Positions 1 through 9,006 of a stretch of 64,000 bases of DNA are shown here, one piece after another (the first letter of the stretch is position 1; the number at the start of each line of letters is the position of its first letter). A model generated the notes under the pieces. The model saw nothing but the letters and a program-made list of their open reading frames with translations. It made no database searches and was not told the origin of the DNA. The translations under genes were made by a program, and so were the position numbers. The DNA comes from Halodurantibacterium flavum (GTDB lineage: Bacteria > Pseudomonadota > Alphaproteobacteria > Rhodobacterales > Rhodobacteraceae). The stretch is taken from positions 62,001 to 126,000 of the forward strand of contig NZ_JBHUGH010000037.1 of NCBI RefSeq assembly GCF_042681825.1. The letters run 5' to 3'.

Positions 1-2
1 TG

Positions 3-464
3 ATCGTGCCGGGATACGGGATGGCCGTCGCGCAGGCGCAGCAATCGGTGTCGGAACTCACGCGCAAGCTGCGTGCCAAGGGCAAGAACGTGCGCTTTGC
101 GATCCATCCCGTTGCAGGCCGCCTGCCGGGGCACATGAACGTGCTTCTGGCCGAGGCCAAGGTCCCCTATGACATCGTGCTGGAAATGGATGAGATCAAC
201 GAGGATTTTCCGGAAACGGATGTGGCCATCGTCATCGGCTCGAACGACATCGTGAACCCGGCCGCGCAGGAAGACCCGAACAGCCCCATCGCCGGGATGC
301 CGGTGCTGGAGGTCTGGAAGGCCAAGCAGGTCTTCGTGTCGAAACGCGGGCAGGGCACCGGCTATTCCGGGATCGAGAACCCGCTGTTCTACAAGGAAAA
401 CACGCGGATGTTCTATGGCGACGCCAAAAAGTCGATCGACGCGCTGCTGCCGATGATCGAGTGA
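3..464 (+). CDS. pntB: NAD(P) transhydrogenase subunit beta, C-terminal part (5' end outside window)
   Basis: This is the last ~153 residues of the membrane transhydrogenase beta subunit, which couples hydride transfer between NADH and NADP+ to proton flow. Only the NADP(H)-binding domain III is present. Visible are the dinucleotide loop GYGMAVAQAQ at the very start, the GSNDIVNPAA stretch and the KRGQGTGYSGIENPLF segment near the C terminus, all typical of PntB domain III. The frame is open to the window edge, so the start lies upstream and no start codon should be assigned here. The stop is at 462-464 and is followed by a terminator-like hairpin at 507-536. The call is confident because domain III is highly conserved. 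Confidence 0.95.
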   Translation: MVPGYGMAVAQAQQSVSELTRKLRAKGKNVRFAIHPVAGRLPGHMNVLLAEAKVPYDIVLEMDEINEDFPETDVAIVIGSNDIVNPAAQEDPNSPIAGMPVLEVWKAKQVFVSKRGQGTGYSGIENPLFYKENTRMFYGDAKKSIDALLPMIE

Positions 465-506
465 CGCGAGGGGCGTTGCAGGAAACACGCCATGCGACAG
501 TATGCA

Positions 507-536
507 AAGGGGCCGCGTTGAAAAGCGCGGCCCCTT
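507..536 (+). terminator. Hairpin terminator after pntB
   Basis: An 11-bp perfect inverted repeat (aaggggccgcg / cgcggcccctt) with an 8-nt loop lies 43 nt after the pntB stop. There is only a short T content after the stem, so it is a GC-strong hairpin rather than a textbook poly-U terminator. It also argues against an in-frame upstream ATG at 502 as the start of the next gene. Confidence 0.6.
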
Positions 537-573
537 CGCTGATGATGGCGCCGGATCTCTCGCGGGCAGGCCA

Positions 574-1857
574 ATGGCACAGATCGACGACCATCCGCTG
601 CGCTATGCGCTGGCGAACGAGCTTCACGCCCGGCCCTTTCCGGCGCTTCGTGCCCCGTGCGAGGCCGTTTTCCTTGCCGTCAAGGAACCGCAGGATGCGG
701 CGGGGCGCGACCGGGCCCGCGACCGGGCGCATCTGACCGACCTGCTGGATCGTCACGCGGCGGCCCATCCCGCACCCGATGCCACGCATTATTTCGGCGA
801 TATCGGGCGCCACAGCCTGAAATGGGAAAACCACACCGAATTCGTGACCTACACCGCCTTTGCGCAGGGGCTCTCGCCACGCCCCTTCGACCCGGCGGGT
901 TTTGACGTCTTTCCGGCGGACTGGCTGGCGGCGGCGCCGGGAAGCCGCGTGACCTCGATCCTCATCCGGGTCGATTTCATGCCCGAGGACGAGGCCGGGA
1001 TCGCCCGTAAGCTTGCGGACTGGTTCGTGCCCGAAAGCCTTGCCGCCGCCCGGGTGATCGACGGCGCTGCGATCATCGCGGCCGATTTCCGGATCGATCC
1101 GGCCGGCCACATGCGCATGGCCATCTTTGTGCGCCCCGATTGCGGCGAGCGGCGGGTCGGGCGCATCGTGCAGCGTCTTTGCGAGATCGAGACCTACAAG
1201 AGCATGTCGATGCTCGGGCTGGCCCGCGCCCGGGCGCTGGCGCCGCGGATGGGGGCGCTCGATGTGCGGCTCTCGGGGCTTGTCGCGGACATGAGCGGCG
1301 ACAACCGCAGCGCAGAGGATACGTTGAACGATCTCCTTGCGATCTCGTCCGAGCTTGAGACGCTGCTCGTGCATTCCTCGTTCCGCTTTGGCGCGACGGC
1401 GGCCTATGAGGCGCTGGTCAACCAGCGCATCGCTGTCCTGCGCGAGGAACGTCACCGGGGCGGGCAGACATTCGCGGAATTCATGATGCGCCGCTTTGAC
1501 CCGGCCATGCGAACGGTCAAGGCGGCCGAGGCGCGGCTGAACCTGCTGGCGGAACGGGCCGTGCGCGCGGCCGAACTGCTCCGGACCCGCGTCGATGTGG
1601 AGCGTTCCGCCCAGAACCAGAAGGTGCTGGCCAGCATGGACCGGCGGGCGGATCTGCAACTCCGGCTTCAGCACACGGTCGAGGGGCTGTCGGTGGTCGC
1701 GATCAGCTATTACGCGCTGGGGATCGCCGGCTACCTGATCTATCCGCTGACCGTCGCGCTGGGGATCGCCAAAGAGGTGACGATCGCGGCGCTGGTGCCG
1801 CCCGTCGTTCTGGGCGTGTGGCTGGGCCTGCGCCATGTGCGCCGGCGGCTGCATTAG
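574..1857 (+). CDS. DUF3422 family protein with C-terminal membrane hairpin
   Basis: This 427-residue protein matches the DUF3422 family of alpha- and betaproteobacteria, whose function is unknown. The N terminus (HPLRYALANELHARPFP) and the H-W-E-N-H-T-E-F motif around residue 90 are the family hallmarks. The last ~55 residues hold two hydrophobic segments (about 372-395 and 400-420) followed by a basic tail, so it is probably anchored in the inner membrane with the bulk in the cytoplasm. I chose ATG 574 over the in-frame ATG at 502 because 502 lies at the pntB terminator hairpin and the extra residues look non-conserved. It stands alone between pntB and a convergent gene. No catalytic function can be named. 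Confidence 0.8.
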   Translation: MAQIDDHPLRYALANELHARPFPALRAPCEAVFLAVKEPQDAAGRDRARDRAHLTDLLDRHAAAHPAPDATHYFGDIGRHSLKWENHTEFVTYTAFAQGLSPRPFDPAGFDVFPADWLAAAPGSRVTSILIRVDFMPEDEAGIARKLADWFVPESLAAARVIDGAAIIAADFRIDPAGHMRMAIFVRPDCGERRVGRIVQRLCEIETYKSMSMLGLARARALAPRMGALDVRLSGLVADMSGDNRSAEDTLNDLLAISSELETLLVHSSFRFGATAAYEALVNQRIAVLREERHRGGQTFAEFMMRRFDPAMRTVKAAEARLNLLAERAVRAAELLRTRVDVERSAQNQKVLASMDRRADLQLRLQHTVEGLSVVAISYYALGIAGYLIYPLTVALGIAKEVTIAALVPPVVLGVWLGLRHVRRRLH

Positions 1858-1861
1858 GCCC

Positions 1862-2635
1862 TTATCGCTCGGGTCCCCATCTCTCGGTGCGCAGGTTCCC
1901 GAGGCGCAGCAGGATCACGCCCATGACAAGGATGCCCACCGCAGCGAGCGCCGCGATGGCGGGCGCGCGGGACCAGTTCGCGGCGACCAGTCCGGCCAGC
2001 GCCCAGATCACCGTCAGCCCGTATTCCGGCGCGCGCCCCAGCCAAAGCTGAAAGATCGCGGCAAAGGCGATCGCCAACGGCAGCGCGACCAGTGCCGCCG
2101 TGACCGGCCCCAGCACGCCCCAGCCGCCCAGCAGAAGCCCTATCGACACCCAGCTTGCCGCCGTCAGCCACCCGGTATAAAGCCCGATCGGCACGCGCCC
2201 AAGCCAGCGGTTCGCGGCAGGGGCGGGGCTCGCGCCCGCATCGGTGACCAGATGGCGCCCCGGTGACAGCACAAGTGCTGCCAGCGCGCTGACCAGCATC
2301 ACCCAGATCAGAACCGTGGCGATGATCGGGCTGACATTCGCGACCGCGAGCCACAGGCTGCCCACCCCGAGGCTAAGGATCAGGGGCCAGCGCAGATCGT
2401 CCCAGGCCGGGTCGTCCCGGTGCCGCCACAGCCCGTAGGCCGCATGGGACACCAGCAACAGGTAGATCGGCCCCCAGATCGCAAAGGCCCACCCTGCAGG
2501 CTGCACCGGCGGGTCAAGCTGCGGCACCGGGAACCGGTCGGGGTCGAACCCGTCAAAGCCAGGCGAAAGGGCAGGTGCCGCCGCAAAGGCAAGCGCCGCA
2601 AGAACGAGGAAGATGGCCTTGGCACGATGCTTCAT
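1862..2635 (-). CDS. TspO/MBR-like (tryptophan-rich sensory protein-like) integral membrane protein
   Basis: A 257-residue, very hydrophobic protein with roughly six membrane segments. The motif PAGWAFAIWGPIYLLL near residue 55 resembles the first conserved loop of TspO/tryptophan-rich sensory proteins, and tryptophans cluster at membrane borders. True TspO is about 160 residues with five helices, so this is the longer TspO-related type that is common in Rhodobacteraceae; ligand and function are not known. The start at 2635 (MKHRAKAIF) gives a clean N-terminal membrane or signal segment, whereas the longer open frame adds an arginine-rich stretch unlike the family. It is convergent with the DUF3422 gene. 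Confidence 0.6.
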   Translation of the reverse strand: MKHRAKAIFLVLAALAFAAAPALSPGFDGFDPDRFPVPQLDPPVQPAGWAFAIWGPIYLLLVSHAAYGLWRHRDDPAWDDLRWPLILSLGVGSLWLAVANVSPIIATVLIWVMLVSALAALVLSPGRHLVTDAGASPAPAANRWLGRVPIGLYTGWLTAASWVSIGLLLGGWGVLGPVTAALVALPLAIAFAAIFQLWLGRAPEYGLTVIWALAGLVAANWSRAPAIAALAAVGILVMGVILLRLGNLRTERWGPER

Positions 2636-2767
2636 CCCGGAAGGACGCCCCAGCCCCGCAGCTTGTTCCCTCCCATGTCGCCTGCGCCCTGCGCCGCGCA
2701 GCGGCGCCCGGCCCAACGGGATGAACGGCGCGCCCGCGCCGTGAAGACGGGCGGGAGGGCACGTTCC

Positions 2768-4057
2768 CTATTCCAGCACGCCTTGGGCCGTGATCCGGGT
2801 CTTGCCGCCCATCCACGGATGCAGCGCCTGCGGCAGATGCACCGAGCCGTCCGCCTGCTGCCCGTTCTCCAGGACCGCGATCAGGCAGCGCCCCACCGCC
2901 AGCCCCGACCCGTTCAGCGTATGGACGAATTCGGGCTTGCCGCCTGCGGGGCGATAGCGCGCGTTCATGCGGCGCGCCTGGAAATCGCCGCAGACCGAGA
3001 CCGAGGAAATCTCGCGGTAGCAGTTCTGCCCGGGCAGCCAGACCTCGATGTCGTGGGTCTTTTGCGCGCCGAACCCCATGTCGCCGGTGCAAAGGACGAC
3101 CGTGCGATAGGGCAGGCCAAGCCGTTCGAGCACCGTCTCGGCGCAGCGGGTCATGCGCTCATGTTCCTCAAGGCTCGTCTCCGGGGTGGTGATGCTCACC
3201 ATCTCCACCTTCTCGAACTGGTGCTGGCGCAGCATCCCGGCCGTGTCCTTGCCAGCCGACCCCGCCTCGGACCGGAAGCAGAGCGTGTGCGCCGTCATCC
3301 GGATCGGCAGGGCGCCCTCATCAAGAATGTCGCCGGCGACCGTATTGGTCAGCGTCACCTCCGACGTCGGGATCAGCCACCAGCCATTGGTGGTCTGATA
3401 GCTGTCCTCGGCGAATTTCGGCAGCTGGTTCGTGCCATACATCGCCTCGTCCCGCACAAGAACCGGCGTCATCGTCTCGGTCAGGCCATGTTCGGTCGTG
3501 TGCAGGTCCAGCATGAACTGCGCCAGCGCCCGGTGCAGCCGCGCCATCGCGCCGCGCAGCAGCACGAACCGACTGCCCGACAGCTTGGCGGCCGTCTCGA
3601 AATCCATCCCCGGTCTGGCGGCGGGCAGGTCGTAATGCTCGCGCGGGGCAAAGTCGAAATCGCGCGGGGTGCCCCAGCGGCGCAGTTCGACATTGTCGGT
3701 CTCATCCGCTCCCTCGGGCACCTCGGCCAGGGGCAGGTTGGGGATGGTCAGCAACAGGTCGCGCAGTTCTGCATCGCGTGCCTTTGCCTCTTCCTCCAGC
3801 CGGGCAAGCTCGCCCTTCTTCTCGGCGACCAGCGCCCGCAGCCGCTCGAATTCGGCGTCGTCGCCGCGGGCCTTGGCGGCGCCGACCTCTTTGGACGCGG
3901 CATTCTGTTCCGCCTTGGCGGTTTCGGCGGCAAGGATCGTGGCGCGCCGTGCCTCATCCAGCGCCAGCACCTGCGGCGACAGTGCCGATAGCCCGCGACG
4001 ACCGAGTGCCGCGTCGAACGCCGCTGGATTGTCCCGGATGATGCGGATGTCGTGCAT
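2768..4057 (-). CDS. serS: Seryl-tRNA synthetase
   Basis: Charges tRNA-Ser with serine in the cytoplasm. The 429-residue length fits bacterial SerRS. The N terminus MHDIRIIRDNPAAFD and the following charged, alanine-rich stretch form the long tRNA-binding coiled coil (about residues 30-100). Class II motif 2 (CFRSEAGSAGKDTAG) and motif 3 (GSGLAVGRCLIAVLEN) are intact. The start at 4057 is fixed by the conserved MHDIR opening; the open frame extends 38 codons further without conservation. It is divergent from yajC, with about 175 bp between the two starts. Confidence 0.97.
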   Translation of the reverse strand: MHDIRIIRDNPAAFDAALGRRGLSALSPQVLALDEARRATILAAETAKAEQNAASKEVGAAKARGDDAEFERLRALVAEKKGELARLEEEAKARDAELRDLLLTIPNLPLAEVPEGADETDNVELRRWGTPRDFDFAPREHYDLPAARPGMDFETAAKLSGSRFVLLRGAMARLHRALAQFMLDLHTTEHGLTETMTPVLVRDEAMYGTNQLPKFAEDSYQTTNGWWLIPTSEVTLTNTVAGDILDEGALPIRMTAHTLCFRSEAGSAGKDTAGMLRQHQFEKVEMVSITTPETSLEEHERMTRCAETVLERLGLPYRTVVLCTGDMGFGAQKTHDIEVWLPGQNCYREISSVSVCGDFQARRMNARYRPAGGKPEFVHTLNGSGLAVGRCLIAVLENGQQADGSVHLPQALHPWMGGKTRITAQGVLE

Positions 4058-4232
4058 GTGACCAGCCCTTGATTGATGGTGCGGAATTCGATCCTCATAT
4101 GCCCCATGCGAACGGGTATTTGAACCGGGAAAACGCCGCATCCGGCTTTGCTTGCCAAGGCTGACCCTCAAAGATAGGGTGCGCGCCAGTCAAAAAGGCG
4201 GGGCAGCCCGCGTCACAGCCGAGAGGACCAAG

Positions 4233-4562
4233 ATGTTCGTCACACCCGCCTATGCCCAGGCCGCCGGCGGCGGCGCCGCCGCTTTCACCAGCTTCGTGCC
4301 GCTGATCCTGATCTTTGCGATCATGTATTTCCTGCTGATCCGTCCGCAGCAGAAAAAACTGAAGGAACATCGCGCGATGGTCGAGGCCGTGCGCCGGGGC
4401 GATGAGGTCGTGACCTCGGGCGGGCTGATCGGCAAGGTCACCAAGGTCAAGGACAACGGTGAGCTTGAGGTCGAGATCGCCGATGGCGTCCGGGTCCGCG
4501 TGCTGCGTCACACCATCTCGCAGGTCGTGTCGAAGACCGAGCCTGCCGCCACCACGGGCTGA
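4233..4562 (+). CDS. yajC: Preprotein translocase accessory subunit YajC
   Basis: Small single-pass inner-membrane partner of SecDF in the Sec export machinery. The 109-residue protein has one membrane helix at about residues 17-38 (FVPLILIFAIMYFLLI), immediately followed by the hallmark RPQQKKLKEH and then a short cytoplasmic beta domain. ATG 4233 is preceded by a good ribosome site (gagagga) and gives the usual YajC length; the longer open frame is not conserved. It is the first gene of a co-directional run into secD, secF and the ccm genes. Confidence 0.95.
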   Translation: MFVTPAYAQAAGGGAAAFTSFVPLILIFAIMYFLLIRPQQKKLKEHRAMVEAVRRGDEVVTSGGLIGKVTKVKDNGELEVEIADGVRVRVLRHTISQVVSKTEPAATTG

Positions 4563-4598
4563 GGCCCGTCCTGAACTCTCGCTGCGAGGCGTCTGTTA

Positions 4599-6269
4599 AT
4601 GCTGAACATTCCTGTCTGGAAACGGGTTCTGATCTGGGGCGTCTGTGCCTTGGGCCTGTTGATGGCCATGCCGAACCTCTTTTACAACCGGGTCGAACAG
4701 CATAACGACGCCGTTGCCGCGATCGAGGCGCAGGGCGGCGAGGCGACGCCGGATCAGGCCGCCGCGCGCGGGCTCTGGCCGTCCTTCCTGCCGTCGAACC
4801 TCGTCAATCTGGGGCTCGACCTGCGGGGCGGCGCGCATCTTCTGGCCGAGGTTCAGGTCGCCGATGTCTATGCCGGCCGTGTCGACGGGCTCTGGCCCGA
4901 TGTCCGCGACGGGCTGCGGGAGGAACGTGCGACCGTCGGAAACATCCGCCGGGTGGACTCGCCCCGGGGCGAATTGCGGGTGCAGATATCGAACCCGCAG
5001 GGCATGGGCCGGGCGCTGGAAATCGTCCGCGGGCTGGCGCAGCCGGTCGCCGGGCTGACGGGTTTCGGGTCTTCGGACCTGGAGGTGCGGGCCGTCACCG
5101 AAGATGAATTCGTCGTCAGCCTTTCCTCGGCGGAACGGCAGGCGACGGATGAACGCACGATCCAGCAATCGCTCGAAATCATCCGCCGCCGCGTCGATGA
5201 GGTGGGCACCCGCGAACCGACGATCCAGCGCCAGGGTGAGGACCGGATCCTGATCCAGGTGCCGGGGCTTGGGTCGGCGGCGGAACTGAAGGACCTGATC
5301 GGCACGACCGCGCGGCTGACCTTCCATCCCGTCGTGGGCACCGCCGAAAGCGCGGGCGCCGATCCGGGGCCGCGGAATGCGATCTACCCGTCGCTCGACA
5401 CGCCGGGTCTTTACTACATCGTTCAGCAGAACCCCGTGGTCACGGGTGAGGATCTGGTCGATGCGCAGCCCGCATTCGACCAGAACGGGCGCCCGGCGGT
5501 GAACTTCCGATTCAACGCCTCGGGCGGGCGGCGGTTCGGCGACTTCACCGCCCAGAACATCGGCGCGCCCTTTGCCATCGTCCTGGACGAAGAGGTGATC
5601 TCGGCCCCCGTGATCCAGAGCCACATCCCGGGCGGGTCCGGCATCATCACCGGCCGCTTCAGCGTTGAGGAAAGCACCCAGCTTGCCGTCCTGCTGCGGG
5701 CGGGCGCCCTGCCGGCCGAGATGACGTTCCTTGAGGAACGCACCATCGGCCCCGAACTGGGGCAGGACAGCATCGAGGCCGGCCGTATTGCTTCGCTCAT
5801 CGCGATGGGGGCGGTCCTCTTTTTCATGATCGCTAGCTATGGCTGGTTCGGTGTGATCGCCAACCTGGCCCTGCTGATCAACGTCGGCATGATGTTCGGC
5901 CTTCTGTCGCTCATCGGCGCGACCCTGACCCTGCCGGGTATCGCGGGCATCGTGCTGACCATCGGCATGGCGGTCGATGCGACGGTGCTGATCTTTGAAC
6001 GTATCCGGGAGGAGTTGCGCGGCGGCAAGGGCCCGAGCCGGGCCATCGAGCTTGGCTATGAAAAGGCGCTGTCCGCGATCCTCGATTCCAACGTCACGAC
6101 CTTCATCACGGCCGTGATCCTCTTTGCCATCGGGTCCGGCCCGGTGCGGGGGTTCGCGGTCACGCTGGGCCTTGGCATCCTTACATCGGTCTTCACCGCG
6201 ATCTTCGTGACGCGGCTGATCATCGTGACCTGGTATGAGCGCCGTCGCCCCAAGATGATTACGGTATAG
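4599..6269 (+). CDS. secD: Protein translocase subunit SecD
   Basis: Inner-membrane subunit that, with SecF, uses the proton motive force to pull exported proteins across after SecA-driven translocation. The protein has 556 residues: an N-terminal helix, a large periplasmic P1 region starting with the conserved NLGLDLRGGAHLL motif, then five C-terminal helices. The segment GMAVDATVLIFERIREEL in the last third is the SecD/RND signature. yajC lies 36 bp upstream and secF 11 bp downstream, the standard yajC-secD-secF order. Nothing is truncated. Confidence 0.97.
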   Translation: MLNIPVWKRVLIWGVCALGLLMAMPNLFYNRVEQHNDAVAAIEAQGGEATPDQAAARGLWPSFLPSNLVNLGLDLRGGAHLLAEVQVADVYAGRVDGLWPDVRDGLREERATVGNIRRVDSPRGELRVQISNPQGMGRALEIVRGLAQPVAGLTGFGSSDLEVRAVTEDEFVVSLSSAERQATDERTIQQSLEIIRRRVDEVGTREPTIQRQGEDRILIQVPGLGSAAELKDLIGTTARLTFHPVVGTAESAGADPGPRNAIYPSLDTPGLYYIVQQNPVVTGEDLVDAQPAFDQNGRPAVNFRFNASGGRRFGDFTAQNIGAPFAIVLDEEVISAPVIQSHIPGGSGIITGRFSVEESTQLAVLLRAGALPAEMTFLEERTIGPELGQDSIEAGRIASLIAMGAVLFFMIASYGWFGVIANLALLINVGMMFGLLSLIGATLTLPGIAGIVLTIGMAVDATVLIFERIREELRGGKGPSRAIELGYEKALSAILDSNVTTFITAVILFAIGSGPVRGFAVTLGLGILTSVFTAIFVTRLIIVTWYERRRPKMITV

Positions 6270-6280
6270 GGAAAGTCACC

Positions 6281-7252
6281 ATGCGTCGTCTCAAACTCGT
6301 TCCCGACAATACCGACTGGAAATTCTTCAAGTACTGGCGGATCACCTTCGGCATTTCCGGGGCGGCCATCGTCCTCTCGATCGTCGCGTTCCTGACCATG
6401 GGGCTGAACTTCGGCATCGACTTTCGCGGTGGCACGACGATCCGGACGGAGTCGGTCCAGCCGGTCGATATCGCCGCCTATCGCGGGGCAATGGCGGATC
6501 TCGGCCTTGGCGACGTGACGATCACCGAGGTGTTCGACCCGACCTATGGCCCCGACCGCAACGTGGCGATGGTCCGCATACAGGCGCAGGACGGCGAGGA
6601 AAGCGTCTCGCCGCAGATGATCGCGGCGGTCGAGGCGGCGTTGCAGACCGTCGATCCCTCGATCACCTTCCCGTCGGTCGAATCCGTCGGGCCCAAGGTT
6701 TCGGGCGAACTGGTGCAGACCGCGATCCTTGCGGTCGTTCTGGCGAATGCCGCAGTGCTTTTCTACATCTGGCTCCGGTTCGAATGGCAGTTCGCGGTGG
6801 GTGCGGTGGCGGCGCTGGTCCATGACGTGATCCTGACCATCGGCATCTTTTCGGTGCTTCAGATCCGGTTCGATCTGGCGATCATCGCGGCGCTCTTGAC
6901 CATCGTCGGCTATTCGCTGAACGACACGGTCATCATCTTCGACCGCGTGCGCGAGAACCTCGTGAAGTTCAAGAAGCGTCCCTTGCAGGAGCTCCTTGAC
7001 CTTTCGATCAACGAGACCATGTCGCGGACGGTGATGACCTCGGGCACGACGCTGATCGCGCTCATCTCGCTCTTTGTGCTGGGCGGCGACGTGATCCGGG
7101 GCTTTGTCTTCGCGATGATCTGGGGTGTCGTGGTCGGAACCTATTCGACGATCTTCGTCGCCTCGGTCGTGCTGCTGCGGCTGGGGGTGAAACGCGACTG
7201 GTCCAAGCCCGAGACCGAGGCTGCGGGCACCCAGTTCAAGACCGGCGCCTGA
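6281..7252 (+). CDS. secF: Protein translocase subunit SecF
   Basis: Partner of SecD in the six-plus-six helix proton-driven export motor. The protein has 323 residues, with the first helix followed by LNFGIDFRGGT (the SecF equivalent of the SecD LDLRGG motif) and the conserved helix 4 segment GYSLNDTVIIFDRVREN. Six membrane segments are evident. It starts 11 bp after the secD stop, so the two are almost certainly translated from one mRNA. Confidence 0.97.
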   Translation: MRRLKLVPDNTDWKFFKYWRITFGISGAAIVLSIVAFLTMGLNFGIDFRGGTTIRTESVQPVDIAAYRGAMADLGLGDVTITEVFDPTYGPDRNVAMVRIQAQDGEESVSPQMIAAVEAALQTVDPSITFPSVESVGPKVSGELVQTAILAVVLANAAVLFYIWLRFEWQFAVGAVAALVHDVILTIGIFSVLQIRFDLAIIAALLTIVGYSLNDTVIIFDRVRENLVKFKKRPLQELLDLSINETMSRTVMTSGTTLIALISLFVLGGDVIRGFVFAMIWGVVVGTYSTIFVASVVLLRLGVKRDWSKPETEAAGTQFKTGA

Positions 7253-7271
7253 GCGACGAGGGAGACGGGAC

Positions 7272-7628
7272 ATGCGGCTGAACGAGATCGACTTTCGCAA
7301 CGCCCTGCCCGTGACCGGCTATGGGCCGGGGTTCTTTCGCGTGGGCGATACGGTCTGGCAGGGGCCGGTCCTTCTGACCTGGGGGTCGGTCGCGGGATGG
7401 GGCGGCTATGCCGATCCGGCGCCGTTGCTGGCGCTGGCGGGGCAGGCGGATGTGCTCTTTATCGGCACCGGCCCCGATATCGCCCATCTGCCCCCCGATC
7501 TGCGGGCAGCACTCGATGAGGCCGACCTGCCCTATGAGGTGATGGCCAGCGCCGCCGCCGCACGCAGCTACAATGTACTCCTGTCCGAGGGGCGGCGTAT
7601 TGCCGCCGCGCTCCTTCCGGCCGCATAA
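7272..7628 (+). CDS. Mth938-like domain protein (DUF498/NDUFAF3-type)
   Basis: A 118-residue soluble protein of the Mth938-like family, related to the mitochondrial complex I assembly factor NDUFAF3; the bacterial role is not established. The fold signature is visible as a beta-rich N terminus (GYGPGFFRVGDTVWQGPVLL) and the core D-V-L-F-I-G-T-G motif at about residues 60-67, followed by an A-R-S-Y-N-V-L-L helix. It sits between secF (20 bp) and ccmA (40 bp) in the same direction. The secF/Mth938 pairing is recurrent in alphaproteobacteria, suggesting a link to membrane-complex assembly, which is inference. Confidence 0.85.
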   Translation: MRLNEIDFRNALPVTGYGPGFFRVGDTVWQGPVLLTWGSVAGWGGYADPAPLLALAGQADVLFIGTGPDIAHLPPDLRAALDEADLPYEVMASAAAARSYNVLLSEGRRIAAALLPAA

Positions 7629-7668
7629 GCCGCTTTCCGCCTCTGCGCCCTTGGGCTAAGCGGGTGGG

Positions 7669-8298
7669 ATGGAGATGATCGTATCCGACCTTGCCTGCGC
7701 CCGTGGTGGCGTTCCCGTGCTGGAAGGCGTGGGGTTTCGCCTTGGCGCGGGGCAGGCGGTGATATTGCGCGGGCCGAACGGGATCGGCAAGACGACGCTT
7801 TTGCGGACGCTGGCCGGGCTTCAGCCCGCGCTTCGCGGCGACATCTCGGTCCCGGCCGAAACGATCGCCTATGCGTCCCATGCCGACGGGTTGAAGGCCA
7901 CGCTGAGCGCGCGGGAAAACCTGGCCTTCTGGGCCGCCGTCTATGGTGGCGCCGATGTCGACGCCGCGCTGGGGGCCATGAATCTTTCGGCGCTGGCCGA
8001 CCGTCAGGCACAGAACCTTTCGGCCGGCCAGAAACGGCGGCTGGGGCTGGCGCGGCTTCTGGTGACGGGGCGCGCGATCTGGATGCTGGACGAGCCGACC
8101 GTGTCGCTCGATGCGGCTTCGGTCGCGCTGTTCGCTGGCGTCGTGCGGGGGCATCTGGCGCGGGGCGGCGCGGCATTGATCGCCACCCATATCGACCTGG
8201 GCCTGCCCGAGGCGGAGGTGCTGGAGCTTTCCCCCTTCCGCGCCCGTCCACGGGCCGAGGGCGGGATCGGCGGCGCCTTTGACGAGGCTTTCGTATGA
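7669..8298 (+). CDS. ccmA: Cytochrome c maturation ATP-binding protein CcmA
   Basis: ATPase of the CcmAB(CD) complex, which releases holo-CcmE carrying haem for c-type cytochrome assembly. The 209-residue protein has a full ABC set: Walker A GPNGIGKT at about residue 38, signature LSAGQKRR and Walker B ending WMLDEP. CcmA proteins are among the shortest ABC ATPases, which fits. The start could be ATG 7669 or the in-frame ATG 7675; both are near the family length. Its stop overlaps the ccmB start by 4 nt, a sign of translational coupling. Confidence 0.95.
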   Translation: MEMIVSDLACARGGVPVLEGVGFRLGAGQAVILRGPNGIGKTTLLRTLAGLQPALRGDISVPAETIAYASHADGLKATLSARENLAFWAAVYGGADVDAALGAMNLSALADRQAQNLSAGQKRRLGLARLLVTGRAIWMLDEPTVSLDAASVALFAGVVRGHLARGGAALIATHIDLGLPEAEVLELSPFRARPRAEGGIGGAFDEAFV

Positions 8299-8951
8299 TC
8301 GCCCTGCTGCTGCGCGACCTGCGGCTGGCGATCCGCGCGGGTGGCGGGTTCGGCCTTGGCCTTGCGTTTTTCCTGATCGTCACCGTGCTGGTGCCCCTTG
8401 GTGTCGGGCCTGAGGGCGGGATGCTGTCGCGGATCGCGCCCGGCATCCTCTGGGTGGGCGCGCTGCTGGCCTGTCTTTTGTCGCTCGACCGGATCTTTGC
8501 GCTGGATCATGAGGACGGCTCGCTCGATCTTCTCGCCACGGCGCCCTTGCCGCTGGAGGCGGTCGTGACGATGAAGGCCGCCGCACACTGGATCACGACG
8601 GGCCTGCCGCTGGTTCTGGCGGCGCCGGTGCTCGGGCTGCTTCTGAACCTGCCATGGCCAGGCTATCCTTGGCTTCTGGTCTCGCTTGGCGTCGGCACAC
8701 CCGCCCTTTCGGTGATCGGGACCTTTGGCGCGGCGCTGACGGTGGGCTTGCGGCGCGGCGGGCTATTGCTGTCGCTGCTGGTGCTGCCGCTTTACGTTCC
8801 CACCCTGATCTTCGGCGCCGAAACCCTGCGCCGGGGCGCCGAGGGTCTGTCGGTCGCCACCCCGCTTCTGATGCTGGGCGGCATCACGGCGGGGGCGGTC
8901 GCACTTTTGCCCTTTGCCTCGGCTGCGGCAATCCGCGTCAATCTGCGTTGA
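8295..8951 (+). CDS. ccmB: Haem exporter membrane protein CcmB
   Basis: Six-helix inner-membrane partner of CcmA in cytochrome c maturation System I. The 218-residue protein begins with LLLRDLRLAIRAGGG, the usual amphipathic start of CcmB, and carries the conserved GPEGGMLSRIAPGILWVGALLA-type region with the following F-A-L-D-H-E-D-G-S-L-D loop. It overlaps ccmA by 4 nt. A 55-nt, comparatively AT-richer gap then separates it from ccmC, which may contain a weak extra promoter. Confidence 0.95.
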   Translation: MIALLLRDLRLAIRAGGGFGLGLAFFLIVTVLVPLGVGPEGGMLSRIAPGILWVGALLACLLSLDRIFALDHEDGSLDLLATAPLPLEAVVTMKAAAHWITTGLPLVLAAPVLGLLLNLPWPGYPWLLVSLGVGTPALSVIGTFGAALTVGLRRGGLLLSLLVLPLYVPTLIFGAETLRRGAEGLSVATPLLMLGGITAGAVALLPFASAAAIRVNLR

Positions 8952-9006
8952 GCGTTTCACATGCTATTCAGTTGAGTGCTGGATGGTCAGACTTTAAGTA
9001 GGCATC

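Noticed and set aside
502..573. Upstream ATG at 502 as start of the DUF3422 gene
   Set aside because: It lies at the edge of the pntB terminator hairpin and the extra 24 residues are not family-like.
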